Below are positions 8,142 through 17,019 of a DNA stretch of 57,335 bases, piece by piece. Origin of the DNA: Bacteroidales bacterium (GTDB taxonomy: Bacteria > Bacteroidota > Bacteroidia > Bacteroidales > Bacteroidaceae); assembly GCA_022772475.1 (NCBI GenBank), contig JALEZQ010000059.1, forward strand, positions 1 to 57,335, in the 5' to 3' direction. Numbering within the stretch: the first letter of the stretch is position 1; every line of letters begins with the position of its first letter. The notes beneath the pieces were generated by a model. That model saw only the letters and a list, made by a program, of their open reading frames with translations, was not told where the DNA came from and did not search any database. The position numbers were made by a program, and so were the translations under genes.

Positions 8142-8924
8142 TTAGAAGAGGTAGGCGAAGCCCAGGCGTCCGTAGATGGGATAGAGGGGGAAGGTGACGC
8201 TACCGAAACTGCCGGGGAAGATGCCGTTGACACTCCATGCCACCTGTGCGCGAATGGCCAGATGGCGGTAAGCGCGGTATTCGCCACCGGCCTGCACGCC
8301 GTAGTTGAAGCGGCGCAGCGAGGAGGAGAAGTTGTACGACGCACTCGTCACCTCCATCTTCTCGCCCGTGGGGTCCTGGTCGCGGATGTAGCCGTCGTAG
8401 GCCGAGCCCGTGAAACTGCCGTGCAGGCGCAGCGAGACGAAGGGGCCGGCCTCGACGCTCCAGCGCTTGTCCAGACGGTAGGTCGCCAGCAGGGGGATGG
8501 TCAGGTAACTGTTGTCCACCTTCGTGCGGACATGTCCCGTCCATGCGCCGCGCACCTCACCCGATCCGTCGTCGTTCATGGCCTCCATGTGGTAGTTTTT
8601 CACGCGTGCCTTGGTGGTCATGCCCTTGTTTTCGAGCGTCACGCCGATGGCGATGCCCCATGGCGACTGGTGGAAGCGCTTCTCGGCGCGTCCCTCGATG
8701 GCCACCTGCAGGCCGGGGTCGTAACTGTCGATATGGCGTATCTCGCGGGGCAGCGGCAGGGGTGCCGTGCCGCCGATGTTGAAGCCCGCGCCGAGGCTGA
8801 CGTGCCAGCCCATCAGGGCGGCGCGCTCCAGGTTGCGGTCGGTGTCGGCCAGGCGGTCGTTCTGGGCCGTGGCGCAGAGGGCCGTGGCTATGGTGGCGGT
8901 GAGGATAATCAGGCGTTTGAGCAT
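8142..8924 (-). CDS. Outer-membrane beta-barrel protein
   Basis: 260 aa from ATG 8924 (MLKRLIILTATIATALCATAQ signal sequence). The body shows alternating polar and hydrophobic strands with aromatic girdle residues and ends in Phe (FAYLF), the classic C-terminal signal for BAM insertion. It is of the PorT/OmpW-like small barrel type. The open frame extends upstream to 9200, inside the preceding gene, but the signal peptide fixes the start. It sits 43 nt upstream of the calycin/PCMD gene and 86 nt downstream of the PCMD lipoprotein, so the three probably act together at the cell surface; the role is unknown. Confidence 0.75.
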   Translation of the reverse strand: MLKRLIILTATIATALCATAQNDRLADTDRNLERAALMGWHVSLGAGFNIGGTAPLPLPREIRHIDSYDPGLQVAIEGRAEKRFHQSPWGIAIGVTLENKGMTTKARVKNYHMEAMNDDGSGEVRGAWTGHVRTKVDNSYLTIPLLATYRLDKRWSVEAGPFVSLRLHGSFTGSAYDGYIRDQDPTGEKMEVTSASYNFSSSLRRFNYGVQAGGEYRAYRHLAIRAQVAWSVNGIFPGSFGSVTFPLYPIYGRLGFAYLF

Positions 8925-9010
8925 GGGAGTAAAGGAGATGAGAAGGAAGGGGAAGGGGAAGGGGATGAGGATGGTGGAGGAGGAAAGGGAAAAGACAAAG
9001 GCTGAGGGAC

Positions 9011-10189
9011 CTATTCTTCGCCCTCCCACACGATGCGCAGTTCGTCGATGCAGAGTTCGGAGCCTACGGCGCCGCGGAAGTAGTCGCCGTCCTGACTGGC
9101 CGAGGCCACGATGGCTATGGCGTAGCCGTCGCGGCGCAGGCGCTCCTCGCTGAAGGTCTTGCCCGGCTGCATGACGAAGGGCAGGCGGAAGTGCGTCCAT
9201 TCCGTCGGCTCGCCGGGGTCGGCCAGACGCGCCACGGCCACGATGCGCGGCGAGGTCAGCACGTCGTCGCCGTAGAGGGGCACCACATTGTCGGGCTCTA
9301 CCTCATAGAGCACGGAATAGATGGAGCAGGTGTCGCGCACTTCGGGGTGGGGCACCTGATTTTCGTCTGTATAGAGGTCGCCGGGGGTGTAGGTGTAGTA
9401 GCCCTCGAAGTAGAGCGGGCGTCCGCCCACCAGTTGCAGGCCGAAGCGTGTGGCCCGCAGGGGCTTGCTCATGGCGATGCCGGTGATGAACTCGCCGATG
9501 AAGAGGTTGCCCGCGGCGATGGGTTTCTTGGCCATCGCGCCGAACGAGCCTGTGGAGCGCGTCACCAGGCGCACGCCGTTGCCGCGGTAGCCCGGCGTGA
9601 GCACCGACGTGGGGAAGTCGGCGGGATTCTTGCCCATGCCCGTGATGGCATAGCCGCCGTTGCCCGACGCCCAGCAAGGGCGCTCGCCGTCGTCGCCGTC
9701 GAGCGTGTCGCGCTCAAACCAGGTGTAGTAGCGGCCCGAGGCGTCGAGGCGGAAGTCCTCGAACGAGCAGGTGCCGAGGGGCACGGGATAGTTGAATGCC
9801 ACATGGTAGTCTTTCGCCCACATGCCGTCTTCGGAGTGGGTGGTGTAGCGTTGCGGCGTGGCGAAGTTGCGCGTAGCGCCGTTGCCTTCCGCTTCGTTCC
9901 CGTCGGCGTCGGTATAGGTCAGGCGGGCCCCCGGCGTCAGCGTGAAGCGGGGGTCGAGGGCAGTGCGGTCCGTGCCTTTCTTGATGGTCACGGCCACGAG
10001 GTTGTTGCGCACGATGGGTTGGCCGATGATGGTGCCGCTGTGGGCTGCCGTCCATGTGGCGTCGATGCCCGTGATGTCGCATTCGGCGTTGAGGGCTTCG
10101 TCCTTGATGCACGACGTGAGGGCCATGCTGACGGCCAGGCAGAGCAGGGCGCAGCGCAGGGGGAAGATACGGTGCTGGGGGTGTGTCAT
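9011..10189 (-). CDS. PCMD domain surface lipoprotein
   Basis: 392 aa from ATG 10189. The lipobox is LTSC with Cys near residue 25, followed by IKDEALNAECDI, as in many Bacteroidales surface lipoproteins. A first beta-rich domain (about 30-135) resembles the Ig-like module that precedes PCMD domains. The PCMD domain follows (about 145-390): FEDFRLD, WASGNGGYAITG, RLVTRSTGSFG, RATRFGLQLVGGRPLYFEGYY, and a terminal ICIDELRIVWE-like strand (here LCIDELRIVWE). First gene of the operon, with a good promoter at 10269-10302. PCMD proteins are thought to bind carbohydrate, but this is not proven. Confidence 0.78.
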   Translation of the reverse strand: MTHPQHRIFPLRCALLCLAVSMALTSCIKDEALNAECDITGIDATWTAAHSGTIIGQPIVRNNLVAVTIKKGTDRTALDPRFTLTPGARLTYTDADGNEAEGNGATRNFATPQRYTTHSEDGMWAKDYHVAFNYPVPLGTCSFEDFRLDASGRYYTWFERDTLDGDDGERPCWASGNGGYAITGMGKNPADFPTSVLTPGYRGNGVRLVTRSTGSFGAMAKKPIAAGNLFIGEFITGIAMSKPLRATRFGLQLVGGRPLYFEGYYTYTPGDLYTDENQVPHPEVRDTCSIYSVLYEVEPDNVVPLYGDDVLTSPRIVAVARLADPGEPTEWTHFRLPFVMQPGKTFSEERLRRDGYAIAIVASASQDGDYFRGAVGSELCIDELRIVWEGEE

Positions 10190-10268
10190 GGCGTGTGGCT
10201 GAGGGAGGTAGGGGAATACTTGTACGACGGGGCGCTCGGCGTGGGAGCGGCCTTTTTCTTTAATACAC

Positions 10269-10302
10269 CAAAGGTACGGACATTTGCAATATATTAAGCA
10301 AA
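10269..10302 (-). promoter_or_regulatory. Promoter of the PCMD/OMP operon
   Basis: Minus-strand TACCTTTG (10276-10269) with TTTG (10302-10299) 22 nt upstream. The lipoprotein start is 79 nt downstream. The 10190-10528 gap holds otherwise only the dsbD terminator. Confidence 0.65.
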
Positions 10303-10419
10303 ACGGAAACAAGATTTAAGTTTCTTTTCACCTTCGTCAAGGCTTTCTCGGCCTTTTGTCATCTGCGGGAATCATTGCAGGGGGCTTGGCGCAGGGCTTA
10401 TGCTGTGGAATACAAACAA

Positions 10420-10456
10420 GACAGGTGTCGCGACGGCTGAGGTCGCGGCACCTGTC
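10420..10456 (-). terminator. Intrinsic terminator downstream of dsbD
   Basis: A 15-bp stem (10420-10434 with 10442-10456, one G-T pair) with a 7-nt loop; the minus strand continues CTTGTTTGTA. It lies 72 nt past the dsbD stop. Confidence 0.75.
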
Positions 10457-10528
10457 TGTGTGTAGGGCTGTGTTTAATCTGTTGGGGTCGATATATAATA
10501 GGCGTATGCCGGGCGTTGCCGCCGTGGC

Positions 10529-12613
10529 CTACTTTGCCTTGCTCTCGTCGTAGGCTTTGAGGCCGGCCTTGAGGAAGTCGGCAAAGTTTTGCGGGTTGGT
10601 GTCGAAGCCATACGACTTGACCAGCGGCTCGCCGTCGTTGCCCACGATGACGTAGAAGGGCTGTGCCGTGGCGCCAAACTTCGTGCCCTCGAGGTGGCTC
10701 CACAGGTCGCCCACGGTGCGCAGTTTCACCTGCTCGCCGTTGACCGTCTTGACGATGGGTTCGGGCAGGTCGGTCTTGTCATCGACGTAGAGCGAGATGA
10801 GGACGAAGTCGTCGTTGAGCATGTCGCTCACGCCGGCGTCGGTCCATACCGAGGCTTCCATCTGGCGGCAGTTGACGCAGCCGTAGCCGGTGAAGTCGAG
10901 GACAACGGGCTTGCCGGTCTTCTTGGCGTAGGCCATGCCCTCGTCGTAGTTCTTAAACTTCGGCTCGACGTGCACCTCGTACAGATTGAAGTCCTGCGTG
11001 GTGACGGGGGGCGAGAAGGCGCTGATGGCCTTCAGCGGAGCGCCCCAGAGGCCGGGAATCATGTAGATGGCGAAGGCAATGGAGGCCAGGGCCAGGAAGA
11101 AGCGGGGCACGCCGATGTGGGTGTCGTCATCGTCGTGGGGGAATTTGATTTTGCCGAGCAGGTAGAGGCCCAGCAATCCGAAGATGGCTATCCACAGGGC
11201 CAGGAAGGTCTCGCGGTCCAGGATGTGCCAGCCGTAGGCCAGGTCGGCCACGGAGAGGAACTTCAGGGCGAAGGCCAGTTCGAGGAAGCCCAGCGTCACC
11301 TTCACCACATTGAGCCAGCCGCCGCTCTTGGGCGCGCTCTTGAGCCATGTGGGGAAGAGGGCAAACAGCGTGAACGGCAGGGCCAGCGCCAGGGCGAAGC
11401 CCAGCATACCGATGGTCGGCGCCAGCGACACGCTGCCGGCGGTGCTCACCTCAACCAGCAGGAAGCCGATGATGGGACCTGTGCATGAGAAGCTCACCAG
11501 CGACAGGGCGAAGGCCATGAGGAAGATGCTCAGCAGGCCCGTCGTCGATTCGGCCTTGCTATCCACGGCGTTGCTCCACGACGAGGGCAGCGTAATCTCG
11601 AAACCGCCGAAGAAGCTGGCGGCGAAGAACACCAGCAGCAGGCAGAAGAAGATGTTGAAGACGGCCGACGTGGAGAGCGAGTTGAGCGCGGCGGCACCGA
11701 AGATGGAGGTGATGAGCAGACCCAGCGTGACGTAGATCACCACGATGGCTACGCCGTAGAGCATGGCGTCGCGCACACCGCTCTTCTTGTCCTTGCTGCG
11801 CTTGAGGAAGAAGCTCACCGTCATGGGGATGATGGGCCATACGCAGGGCGTGCAGAGGGCTACGAAACCGCCCAGCATACCCAGCAGGAAGATGTACCAC
11901 AGCGACATATCGCTCAGGTTCTTGCCGTCGAGTTCGCGCAGACGCTCTATGGACGAGCCCCACAGGTCGCCCTCGGTATCGTCGGCACTGATGTCGGCAG
12001 CAGCGGCAGCAGCGGCGCTGTCGGCGGGAGCGGCAGTGGCTTCGGCCTCAGCCTGTGCCTCGTCTGCGGATACGGACTTTTCATCCGCCTTGGCTGCGGC
12101 TTCGTCCTTGGCTGCGGGGACTTCCTTGGCGGCCGGTGCTTCTTTAGCGGCCGGTGCCGTGGCCTTCGGTCCGTCGGTGCCCTGGTGGCTCACCTCAATC
12201 TTGCCGGGCTGGCAGGCGCCTTCGCGGCAGATCTGGTACGACAGGTAGCCCTCGATGCTGTATCGGGCCTCCGTCAGCGTCACGCGCTGCGTCATCGTGG
12301 CCGAGCCTTCGTAATACTTGACGTCCATGTCGAAGATGTCGTCGTGCGCGGTCTTCAGACCCGGGCCGTCGGTCAGTTTGCCCTTCAGTTCGGCACCGCT
12401 CAGGGCATCCTTCTTGAACGAAGCGGGCATGGGACCGCCGGGCTCCATTGAGGCACCATACAGGTGCCAGCCGCTCTCCAGCTGGAACGTAAAGACGATG
12501 TCCAGTTCGGTAGCGCTGACTTTCTTGTAGCTCACGCTCGTCTTGACCTGCGCAATGGCGCTGAGGGCAACGAGCAAGAGCATGGACAGGAATGTAATGC
12601 GTTTTTTGATCAT
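10529..12613 (-). CDS. dsbD: Thiol:disulfide interchange protein DsbD
   Basis: 694 aa. Transfers reducing equivalents from cytoplasmic thioredoxin to the periplasm. Signal peptide at residues 1-21; N-terminal nDsbD-like domain with the Cys pair CREGAC (about 130-135); an Ala/Lys/Glu-rich linker (about 155-210); eight or so membrane segments (about 235-530) with LCTPCVWPIIP and SFSCTGPIIG holding the membrane Cys pair; and a C-terminal thioredoxin domain with GYGCVNCRQ (about 577-585). All three redox pairs are intact. The linker is long and low-complexity. Monocistronic, with its own promoter and terminator. Confidence 0.93.
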   Translation of the reverse strand: MIKKRITFLSMLLLVALSAIAQVKTSVSYKKVSATELDIVFTFQLESGWHLYGASMEPGGPMPASFKKDALSGAELKGKLTDGPGLKTAHDDIFDMDVKYYEGSATMTQRVTLTEARYSIEGYLSYQICREGACQPGKIEVSHQGTDGPKATAPAAKEAPAAKEVPAAKDEAAAKADEKSVSADEAQAEAEATAAPADSAAAAAAADISADDTEGDLWGSSIERLRELDGKNLSDMSLWYIFLLGMLGGFVALCTPCVWPIIPMTVSFFLKRSKDKKSGVRDAMLYGVAIVVIYVTLGLLITSIFGAAALNSLSTSAVFNIFFCLLLVFFAASFFGGFEITLPSSWSNAVDSKAESTTGLLSIFLMAFALSLVSFSCTGPIIGFLLVEVSTAGSVSLAPTIGMLGFALALALPFTLFALFPTWLKSAPKSGGWLNVVKVTLGFLELAFALKFLSVADLAYGWHILDRETFLALWIAIFGLLGLYLLGKIKFPHDDDDTHIGVPRFFLALASIAFAIYMIPGLWGAPLKAISAFSPPVTTQDFNLYEVHVEPKFKNYDEGMAYAKKTGKPVVLDFTGYGCVNCRQMEASVWTDAGVSDMLNDDFVLISLYVDDKTDLPEPIVKTVNGEQVKLRTVGDLWSHLEGTKFGATAQPFYVIVGNDGEPLVKSYGFDTNPQNFADFLKAGLKAYDESKAK

Positions 12614-12633
12614 AGGTGTGATTTTTTACGCGG

Positions 12634-12664
12634 CAAAGTTACGCCAATGCGGCTGAACAACAAA
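12634..12664 (-). promoter_or_regulatory. Promoter of dsbD
   Basis: Minus-strand TTTG (12664-12661), 19-nt spacer, TAACTTTG (12641-12634). The start codon is 20 nt downstream of the -7 element, so the leader is short. Confidence 0.75.
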
Positions 12665-12724
12665 GCCTTTGCCCCGCGTTTTTTATCTTGCCGCCCAATG
12701 GGCAGTGTGTTGTGTATGATTTAT

Positions 12725-13280
12725 AGACAACAACCTAAACAACCTATACAACAAGCAAAGTTGTTCTCGTTGTATAGGTTGTCGTGTTATATTTTAAGGA
12801 CGACAACTTGAACAACTTGTACAACAAGCAAAGTTGTCCCCGTTGTATAGGTTGTCGCGCTATATCTTTAGGACGACAACTGGAACAACTTGTACAACAA
12901 AGAAAGTTGTCCCCGTTGTTTTGATTGTCGTGTATTTTAAGGACGACAACTGGAACAACTTATACAACCAAGAAAGTTGTTCTCGTTGTTCTGGTTGTCG
13001 TGCTATATCTTTAGGACGACAACTGGAACAACTTGTACAACAAGCAAAGTTGTCCCCGTTGTGTTGGTTGTCGTGTATTTTAAGGACGACAACTTGAACA
13101 ACTTGTACAACAAGCAAAGTTGTCCCCGTTGTATAGGTTGTCGTGCTATATTTTAAGGACGACAACTGGAACAACTTATACAACCAAGAAAGTTGTTCTC
13201 GTTGTTCTGGTTGTCGTGTTATATTTTTAGGACAAAAACTGGAACGGCCTATACAAGAAGAGCAACCTCCGTTGTGGTGC
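12725..13280. repeat. Tandem array of about eight 70/73-bp ladder-hairpin units
   Basis: Units begin with GGACGACAAC at 12798, 12871, 12941, 13014, 13084 and 13157, preceded by a variant unit from 12725 and followed by a degenerate one from 13230. Spacings are 73, 70, 73, 70 and 73. Each unit has three ACAAC blocks spaced 9 nt, a 7-nt A-rich loop (AAGCAAA or CAAGAAA) and three GTTGT blocks spaced 9 nt, then an AT-rich linker of two lengths. The left and right halves pair as three short helices separated by symmetrical 4-nt internal loops. It lies between the rnr 3' end and the dsbD promoter. Open frames through it are by-products of the repeat. Confidence 0.93.
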
Positions 13281-13312
13281 AAGTTGGCGAGTGTGCAATT
13301 CACCCTTTCAAA

Positions 13313-13338
13313 CATCTTCATTTTGATACACCCTCCTC
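13313..13338 (-). repeat. Solo copy of the MITE-like end
   Basis: Read on the minus strand, GGAGGGTGT(A)TCAAAATG and the following AAGATG match 301-324 with a single difference. It lies just past the rnr stop codon. No partner end is found near it. Confidence 0.6.
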
Positions 13339-13362
13339 CTAACGGGGCGCCTCCTATCGACA

Positions 13363-15687
13363 TCAACGTGCGCGCTTGCTGCCGCGGCCCTTGTGCGCCT
13401 TCTTCTTGGCTTTGGCGGGCGCCGGCGCGGGGTCGGGCTGGCGGCGGGCATCCTGGCCCTCGGCCGAGAGCAGGGTGAAGTCGAGCTGGCGGCGGTCCAG
13501 GTTGGCGCGCTCCACACGGATGTGGACCTTGTCGCCCAGACTGTAGCGGCGGTGGTAACGGCGGCCGACAAGGCAGTAGTTGCGCTCGTCAAACTCGTAG
13601 TAGTCGTCCTGGAGCGTGCGCATGGGCACCATGCCTTCACACATGTTGTCGGTGAGCTCGACGTAGAGGCCAAACTCCGTGACGCCGGAGATGCTGCCGT
13701 CAAACTCCTGTCCGAGGCGGTCGGCCATAAACTCCACCTGCTTGTACTTGATGCTGGCGCGTTCGGCCGTGGCGGCAATCTGCTCCATGTTGGAGGCGTG
13801 CTCGCAGAGGTCCTCATACTTCGCCGCACTGGCCGAGCGGCCGCCCTCGGCATAGCGGGTGAGCAGACGGTGGACCATGGTGTCGGGATAGCGACGGATG
13901 GGCGAGGTGAAGTGGGTGTAGTATTGGAACATCAGACCGTAATGGCCGATGTTGTGCACGCTGTAGCGCGCCTTCATCATGGCGCGCAGGGCCACAATCT
14001 CGATGGCGTTCTCCTCCTTATGTCCCTTCACGTCCTCGAGCATCTGGTTGAGGCTCTTGCTGATGTCCGTCTTCGAGCCCTCGGTGCGCAGGCGGTAGCC
14101 AAACTTGGTGACGAAGGCCCGCAGTTTCTCCAGTTTTTCGGGGTCGGGCACGTCGTGGATGCGGTAAGGCAGGGTCTTGGGCTTCTTGCCCTTGGGCACG
14201 CGGCCGATGCTCTCTGCCACGCTACGGTTGGCCAGGAGCATAAACTCCTCCACCAGTTTGTTGGCATCTTTGGCCACCTTGACGTAGGTCGATATGGGGT
14301 GTCCCTTGTCATCCACCTCAAAGCGCACCTCCGAGCGGTCGAAGCCGATGGCGCCGTTTTTGAAACGCTGGCGGCGCAGACACTTCGCCAGACGGTTGAG
14401 CGTGATGAGTTCGTCGGCATACTCGCCCTCGAGCGGTGCCCCTTCGGGCAGCGGTTCGGGGTGTTCGCCCGGCTGGCTCAAGTCTTCGGCCGACGCCTGG
14501 CGGTTGCGCTCGAGGATGTGCTGCACCTCCTCGTAGGCAAAGCGGCGGTCGGAGCAGATGACGGCGTGCGCCAGGTGCCAGCGCAGGATGTGCGCCTGGT
14601 CGTCCATGACGAAGATGGCGGAGTAGGTCAGTTTCTCCTCGTTGGGGCGCAGGGAGCAGATGAAGTTGCACAGGCGCTCGGGGAGCATCGGTATGGTGCG
14701 GTCCACAAGATAGACGCTGGTGGCGCGTTTCTGCGCCTCGCGGTCGATGATGTCGCCCTCCTTGACATAGTGCGACACGTCGGCGATATGTACGCCCACC
14801 TCCCAGTGGCCGTCGTCGGTACGGCGGATGGACAGAGCGTCGTCAAAGTCTTTTGCATCGTGGGGGTCGATGGTGAAGGTGGTAACCTGGCGGAAGTCCT
14901 CGCGGCGCGCTATCTCCTCGGGGGTGATGCCCGGGTCGAGGCGTTCTGCCGCCCGCTCGACGTTGGCGGGATAGCGGTAGGGCAGGCCATACTGCGCCAG
15001 GATGGCGTGCATCTCGGCGTTGTTCTCGCCCTGGCGGCCCAGGATGTCCACCACGCGGCCGATGGGGCTCTTCGAGTTGTCGGGCCATTCGGTGATCTGC
15101 ACGACGGCCTTGTCGCCCGTCTTGCCGCCCTTGAGTTTGTCCTTCGGAATGAAGATGTCGCTGGCCAGCGTGCGGCTTTCGGTGATGAGGAAGGCAAAGT
15201 TCTTCTCCACCTGCAACTGGCCCACGAAGGTATCGTTGGCGCGCTCCAAAATCTCGATGACCTCGGCCTCTCGCGTATGTCCGGCGCGGCGTGCCAGCAT
15301 CGTCACCCTGACGCGGTCGCCGTCGAGGGCGTGCATGGCGTTGCGCTCGCACACCAGGATGCTCTTGCCGCCATCGTCGGGGATGAAGGCGTTGTGGCCG
15401 TTGCGCTTGCGCTGGAAGACGCCGTCCATGACGTTCGAGCGTATGGCGCTGCGGTAGTTGCCCTTGCCGTCGGTGGTCAGGTAGTCGTCGGCCACGAGGT
15501 CCTGCAGGGCGTCCATGACCACCATCTTGAGGGGGTGGTTGACGGCCTGGAGGGCGGCGAAGAGTTCTTTGACGCTGAAGTCCCTGTCGGGCTGCGCGGT
15601 AAAGATATCCATCAGCATGCGGTCGGCATCCTTTTTCTTGAGGCGTCGCGGGGCGGCGGTGCGGTCTTTCTTATTGGCTTTTCCCAT
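13363..15687 (-). CDS. rnr: Ribonuclease R (RNB family exoribonuclease)
   Basis: 774 aa from ATG 15687 (MGKANKKDRT); the frame continues upstream without support. 3'-to-5' processive exoribonuclease acting on structured RNA and in RNA quality control. An N-terminal winged-helix segment (about 15-75) is followed by cold-shock domains (about 80-230), the RNB catalytic domain (about 260-600) with the metal-binding DPHDAKDFDDALS, and a C-terminal S1 domain (about 650-730). The tail is Lys/Arg-rich (ending KRAR), as usual for RNase R. Upstream the minus strand has TTCCTTTG (15782-15775), one base off the -7 consensus. Confidence 0.94.
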   Translation of the reverse strand: MGKANKKDRTAAPRRLKKKDADRMLMDIFTAQPDRDFSVKELFAALQAVNHPLKMVVMDALQDLVADDYLTTDGKGNYRSAIRSNVMDGVFQRKRNGHNAFIPDDGGKSILVCERNAMHALDGDRVRVTMLARRAGHTREAEVIEILERANDTFVGQLQVEKNFAFLITESRTLASDIFIPKDKLKGGKTGDKAVVQITEWPDNSKSPIGRVVDILGRQGENNAEMHAILAQYGLPYRYPANVERAAERLDPGITPEEIARREDFRQVTTFTIDPHDAKDFDDALSIRRTDDGHWEVGVHIADVSHYVKEGDIIDREAQKRATSVYLVDRTIPMLPERLCNFICSLRPNEEKLTYSAIFVMDDQAHILRWHLAHAVICSDRRFAYEEVQHILERNRQASAEDLSQPGEHPEPLPEGAPLEGEYADELITLNRLAKCLRRQRFKNGAIGFDRSEVRFEVDDKGHPISTYVKVAKDANKLVEEFMLLANRSVAESIGRVPKGKKPKTLPYRIHDVPDPEKLEKLRAFVTKFGYRLRTEGSKTDISKSLNQMLEDVKGHKEENAIEIVALRAMMKARYSVHNIGHYGLMFQYYTHFTSPIRRYPDTMVHRLLTRYAEGGRSASAAKYEDLCEHASNMEQIAATAERASIKYKQVEFMADRLGQEFDGSISGVTEFGLYVELTDNMCEGMVPMRTLQDDYYEFDERNYCLVGRRYHRRYSLGDKVHIRVERANLDRRQLDFTLLSAEGQDARRQPDPAPAPAKAKKKAHKGRGSKRAR

Positions 15688-15869
15688 AGTGGTAAGGATT
15701 AGGGGGGGAGTTGTGGGCGGAGGCGATGAAACGGCTTTCCGCCGGCAGCGGCTTTCCCATGCCGCCGCTACCCACAAAGGAAGCGATTTTTCCGCAGACC
15801 GAAGGGCGTATTAAGAAATAATAACGCGATGGAAAGGAATTTTCTTTATAAATTCGCGCCGTCAACGCT

Positions 15870-16508
15870 ATGCTTAGACTCATCCTCCTCCTACTCATGC
15901 TTACGGCGGTCCTGCCCCATGCCTTGGCGCAGGACATCCCCGACATAGACGAGGTGCCGGCCGACGAGATGCCGGCGGCCACGCCTATCGAGCTCCGTGT
16001 GCTCAAAAGCCGCGTGGCCTACCGGGGCGACAGCGTGATGGCCATCATGCTGCCCACGTGCCACAAGTATCCCGTGATGGTCTTTAAGAACAACCGCGAA
16101 CGCGAGCGCTACAACCGCCTCGTGGCCAACGTGAAGAAACTGCTGCCGCTGGCCAAGTCGGCCAAGTATATCGTCATCGAGACCTACGAATACCTGCAGA
16201 CGCTGCCTGACAGCAAGGCGCGTGCCGAGCACCTCAAGCGCGTGGAGGAGGGACTGAAAAAGCAGTACGCCCCCACCCTTAAACGCCTCACACGCTCGCA
16301 GGGCCGCCTGCTGGTCAAACTCATCGACCGCGAGTGCGGACAGACGGGCTACAGCATCGCGCAGGCCTTCATCGGCTCGTTCAAGGCGAACGTCTATCAG
16401 ACCATGGCCTTCTGTTTCGGCCAGAGCCTGACCAAACACTACGACCCCGAGGGCGACGACCGCTTTGTCGAGCGCATCGTCCGCCTCATCGAGAGCGGAC
16501 AACTGTAG
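15870..16508 (+). CDS. DUF4294 family secreted protein
   Basis: 212 aa. A signal peptide (MLRLILLLLMLTAVLPHALA, about 20 residues) precedes a helical, basic domain typical of DUF4294: an RVAYRGDSVMAIMLPTCHKYPVM-like start (residues about 47-70), YxRLVANVKKLLPLAK (about 81-96), EYLQTLP, a central lysine-rich KKQYAPTLKRLTRSQGRLLVKLIDRE segment and ending in YDPEGDDRFVERIV. The family is confined to Bacteroidota and its function is unknown. Divergent from rnr and convergent with the small membrane protein gene, sharing a hairpin at 16532-16575. Confidence 0.8.
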   Translation: MLRLILLLLMLTAVLPHALAQDIPDIDEVPADEMPAATPIELRVLKSRVAYRGDSVMAIMLPTCHKYPVMVFKNNRERERYNRLVANVKKLLPLAKSAKYIVIETYEYLQTLPDSKARAEHLKRVEEGLKKQYAPTLKRLTRSQGRLLVKLIDRECGQTGYSIAQAFIGSFKANVYQTMAFCFGQSLTKHYDPEGDDRFVERIVRLIESGQL

Positions 16509-16526
16509 GCGCCACCCGCCCGCTGT

Positions 16527-16575
16527 AAAAGCACAATCCCCTTGCCTCTGCACCGGCAGAAGCAAGGGGATTGTG
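16527..16575 (-). terminator. Terminator hairpin shared by convergent genes
   Basis: CACAATCCCCTTGC (16532-16545) pairs perfectly with GCAAGGGGATTGTG (16562-16575), with a second short stem (TCTG/CAGA) above. The minus strand continues TTTTACAG, making it a better terminator for the minus-strand gene, but it also closes the DUF4294 gene 24 nt upstream. Confidence 0.75.
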
Positions 16576-16606
16576 TATAAGAGGCTATTCCACAGCGGCA
16601 TCGTCG

Positions 16607-16927
16607 CTACGCATTCTTCCTGCACTGCCTTACGGCCAGCGCGGCCCACAGCAGGCAGAGCGCACGGGCCGACAGCGGCATGACCACGGGAAAGACCAGC
16701 GCCCATACCGCCACCTGCGCATGGGTAAGACACAGGGCGTAGCGCGGCGTCACCTGCTCGCCGAGCATCCGGCTGTAGTAGCGGGCCAAACGGCCGAGCC
16801 ACACACTGCTTTCAACGCGCCGGCGCAGACTCAGCGAGCGGCGGCGGGACGGCATGACGCGGGAGGAAAGGGAGGAAGGGGCGGCCATCATGGGGCCGGC
16901 ACCGACGAGGACAGACTTGCTATTCAT
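16607..16927 (-). CDS. Small membrane protein of unknown function
   Basis: 106 aa from ATG 16927; an upstream extension to 16984 lacks support. The N-terminal half is basic and Ser/Arg-rich. From about residue 45 the sequence reads LARYYSRMLGEQVTPRYA, then one long or two short hydrophobic segments (VAVWALVFPVVMP and ALCLLWAALAV) and ends RQCRKNA. I do not recognise a named family, although the shape (short cytosolic helix, one or two membrane spans, basic tail) looks like a real conserved small protein. A TTCCTTTG near-consensus -7 lies at 16996-16989 and a terminator follows at 16575-16527. Confidence 0.5.
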   Translation of the reverse strand: MNSKSVLVGAGPMMAAPSSLSSRVMPSRRRSLSLRRRVESSVWLGRLARYYSRMLGEQVTPRYALCLTHAQVAVWALVFPVVMPLSARALCLLWAALAVRQCRKNA

Positions 16928-17019
16928 GGTGTCAAGATTTAGTGTTCCTTCATGGGCCAACGGCCGTCGTGGCCGTGGGTTCATGCCGCAAAGGAAGGGC
17001 TAAACTTTGACACTATCTG

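Larger units (their letters stand above)
12614..13362. other. Gene-free stretch between rnr and dsbD
   Basis: Contains the dsbD promoter, the tandem hairpin array and the solo MITE-like end. No rnr terminator with a T-run is seen, so rnr transcripts may run into the hairpin array. Confidence 0.6.

Noticed and set aside
6383-10189. SusCD-type polysaccharide utilisation locus
   Set aside because: The barrel is only 260 aa, with no TonB-dependent receptor plug, and neither PCMD protein resembles SusD.
12725-13280. CRISPR array
   Set aside because: No unique spacers: both halves and the linkers are repeated in every unit, the repeat is far longer than a CRISPR repeat, and no cas gene is present.
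12860-13366. 168-aa minus-strand protein through the hairpin array
   Set aside because: The frame is open only because the repeat lacks stop codons in it; the protein is a Ser/Cys/Gln/Leu repeat by-product and half of it changes frame relation with the 70/73-bp units.
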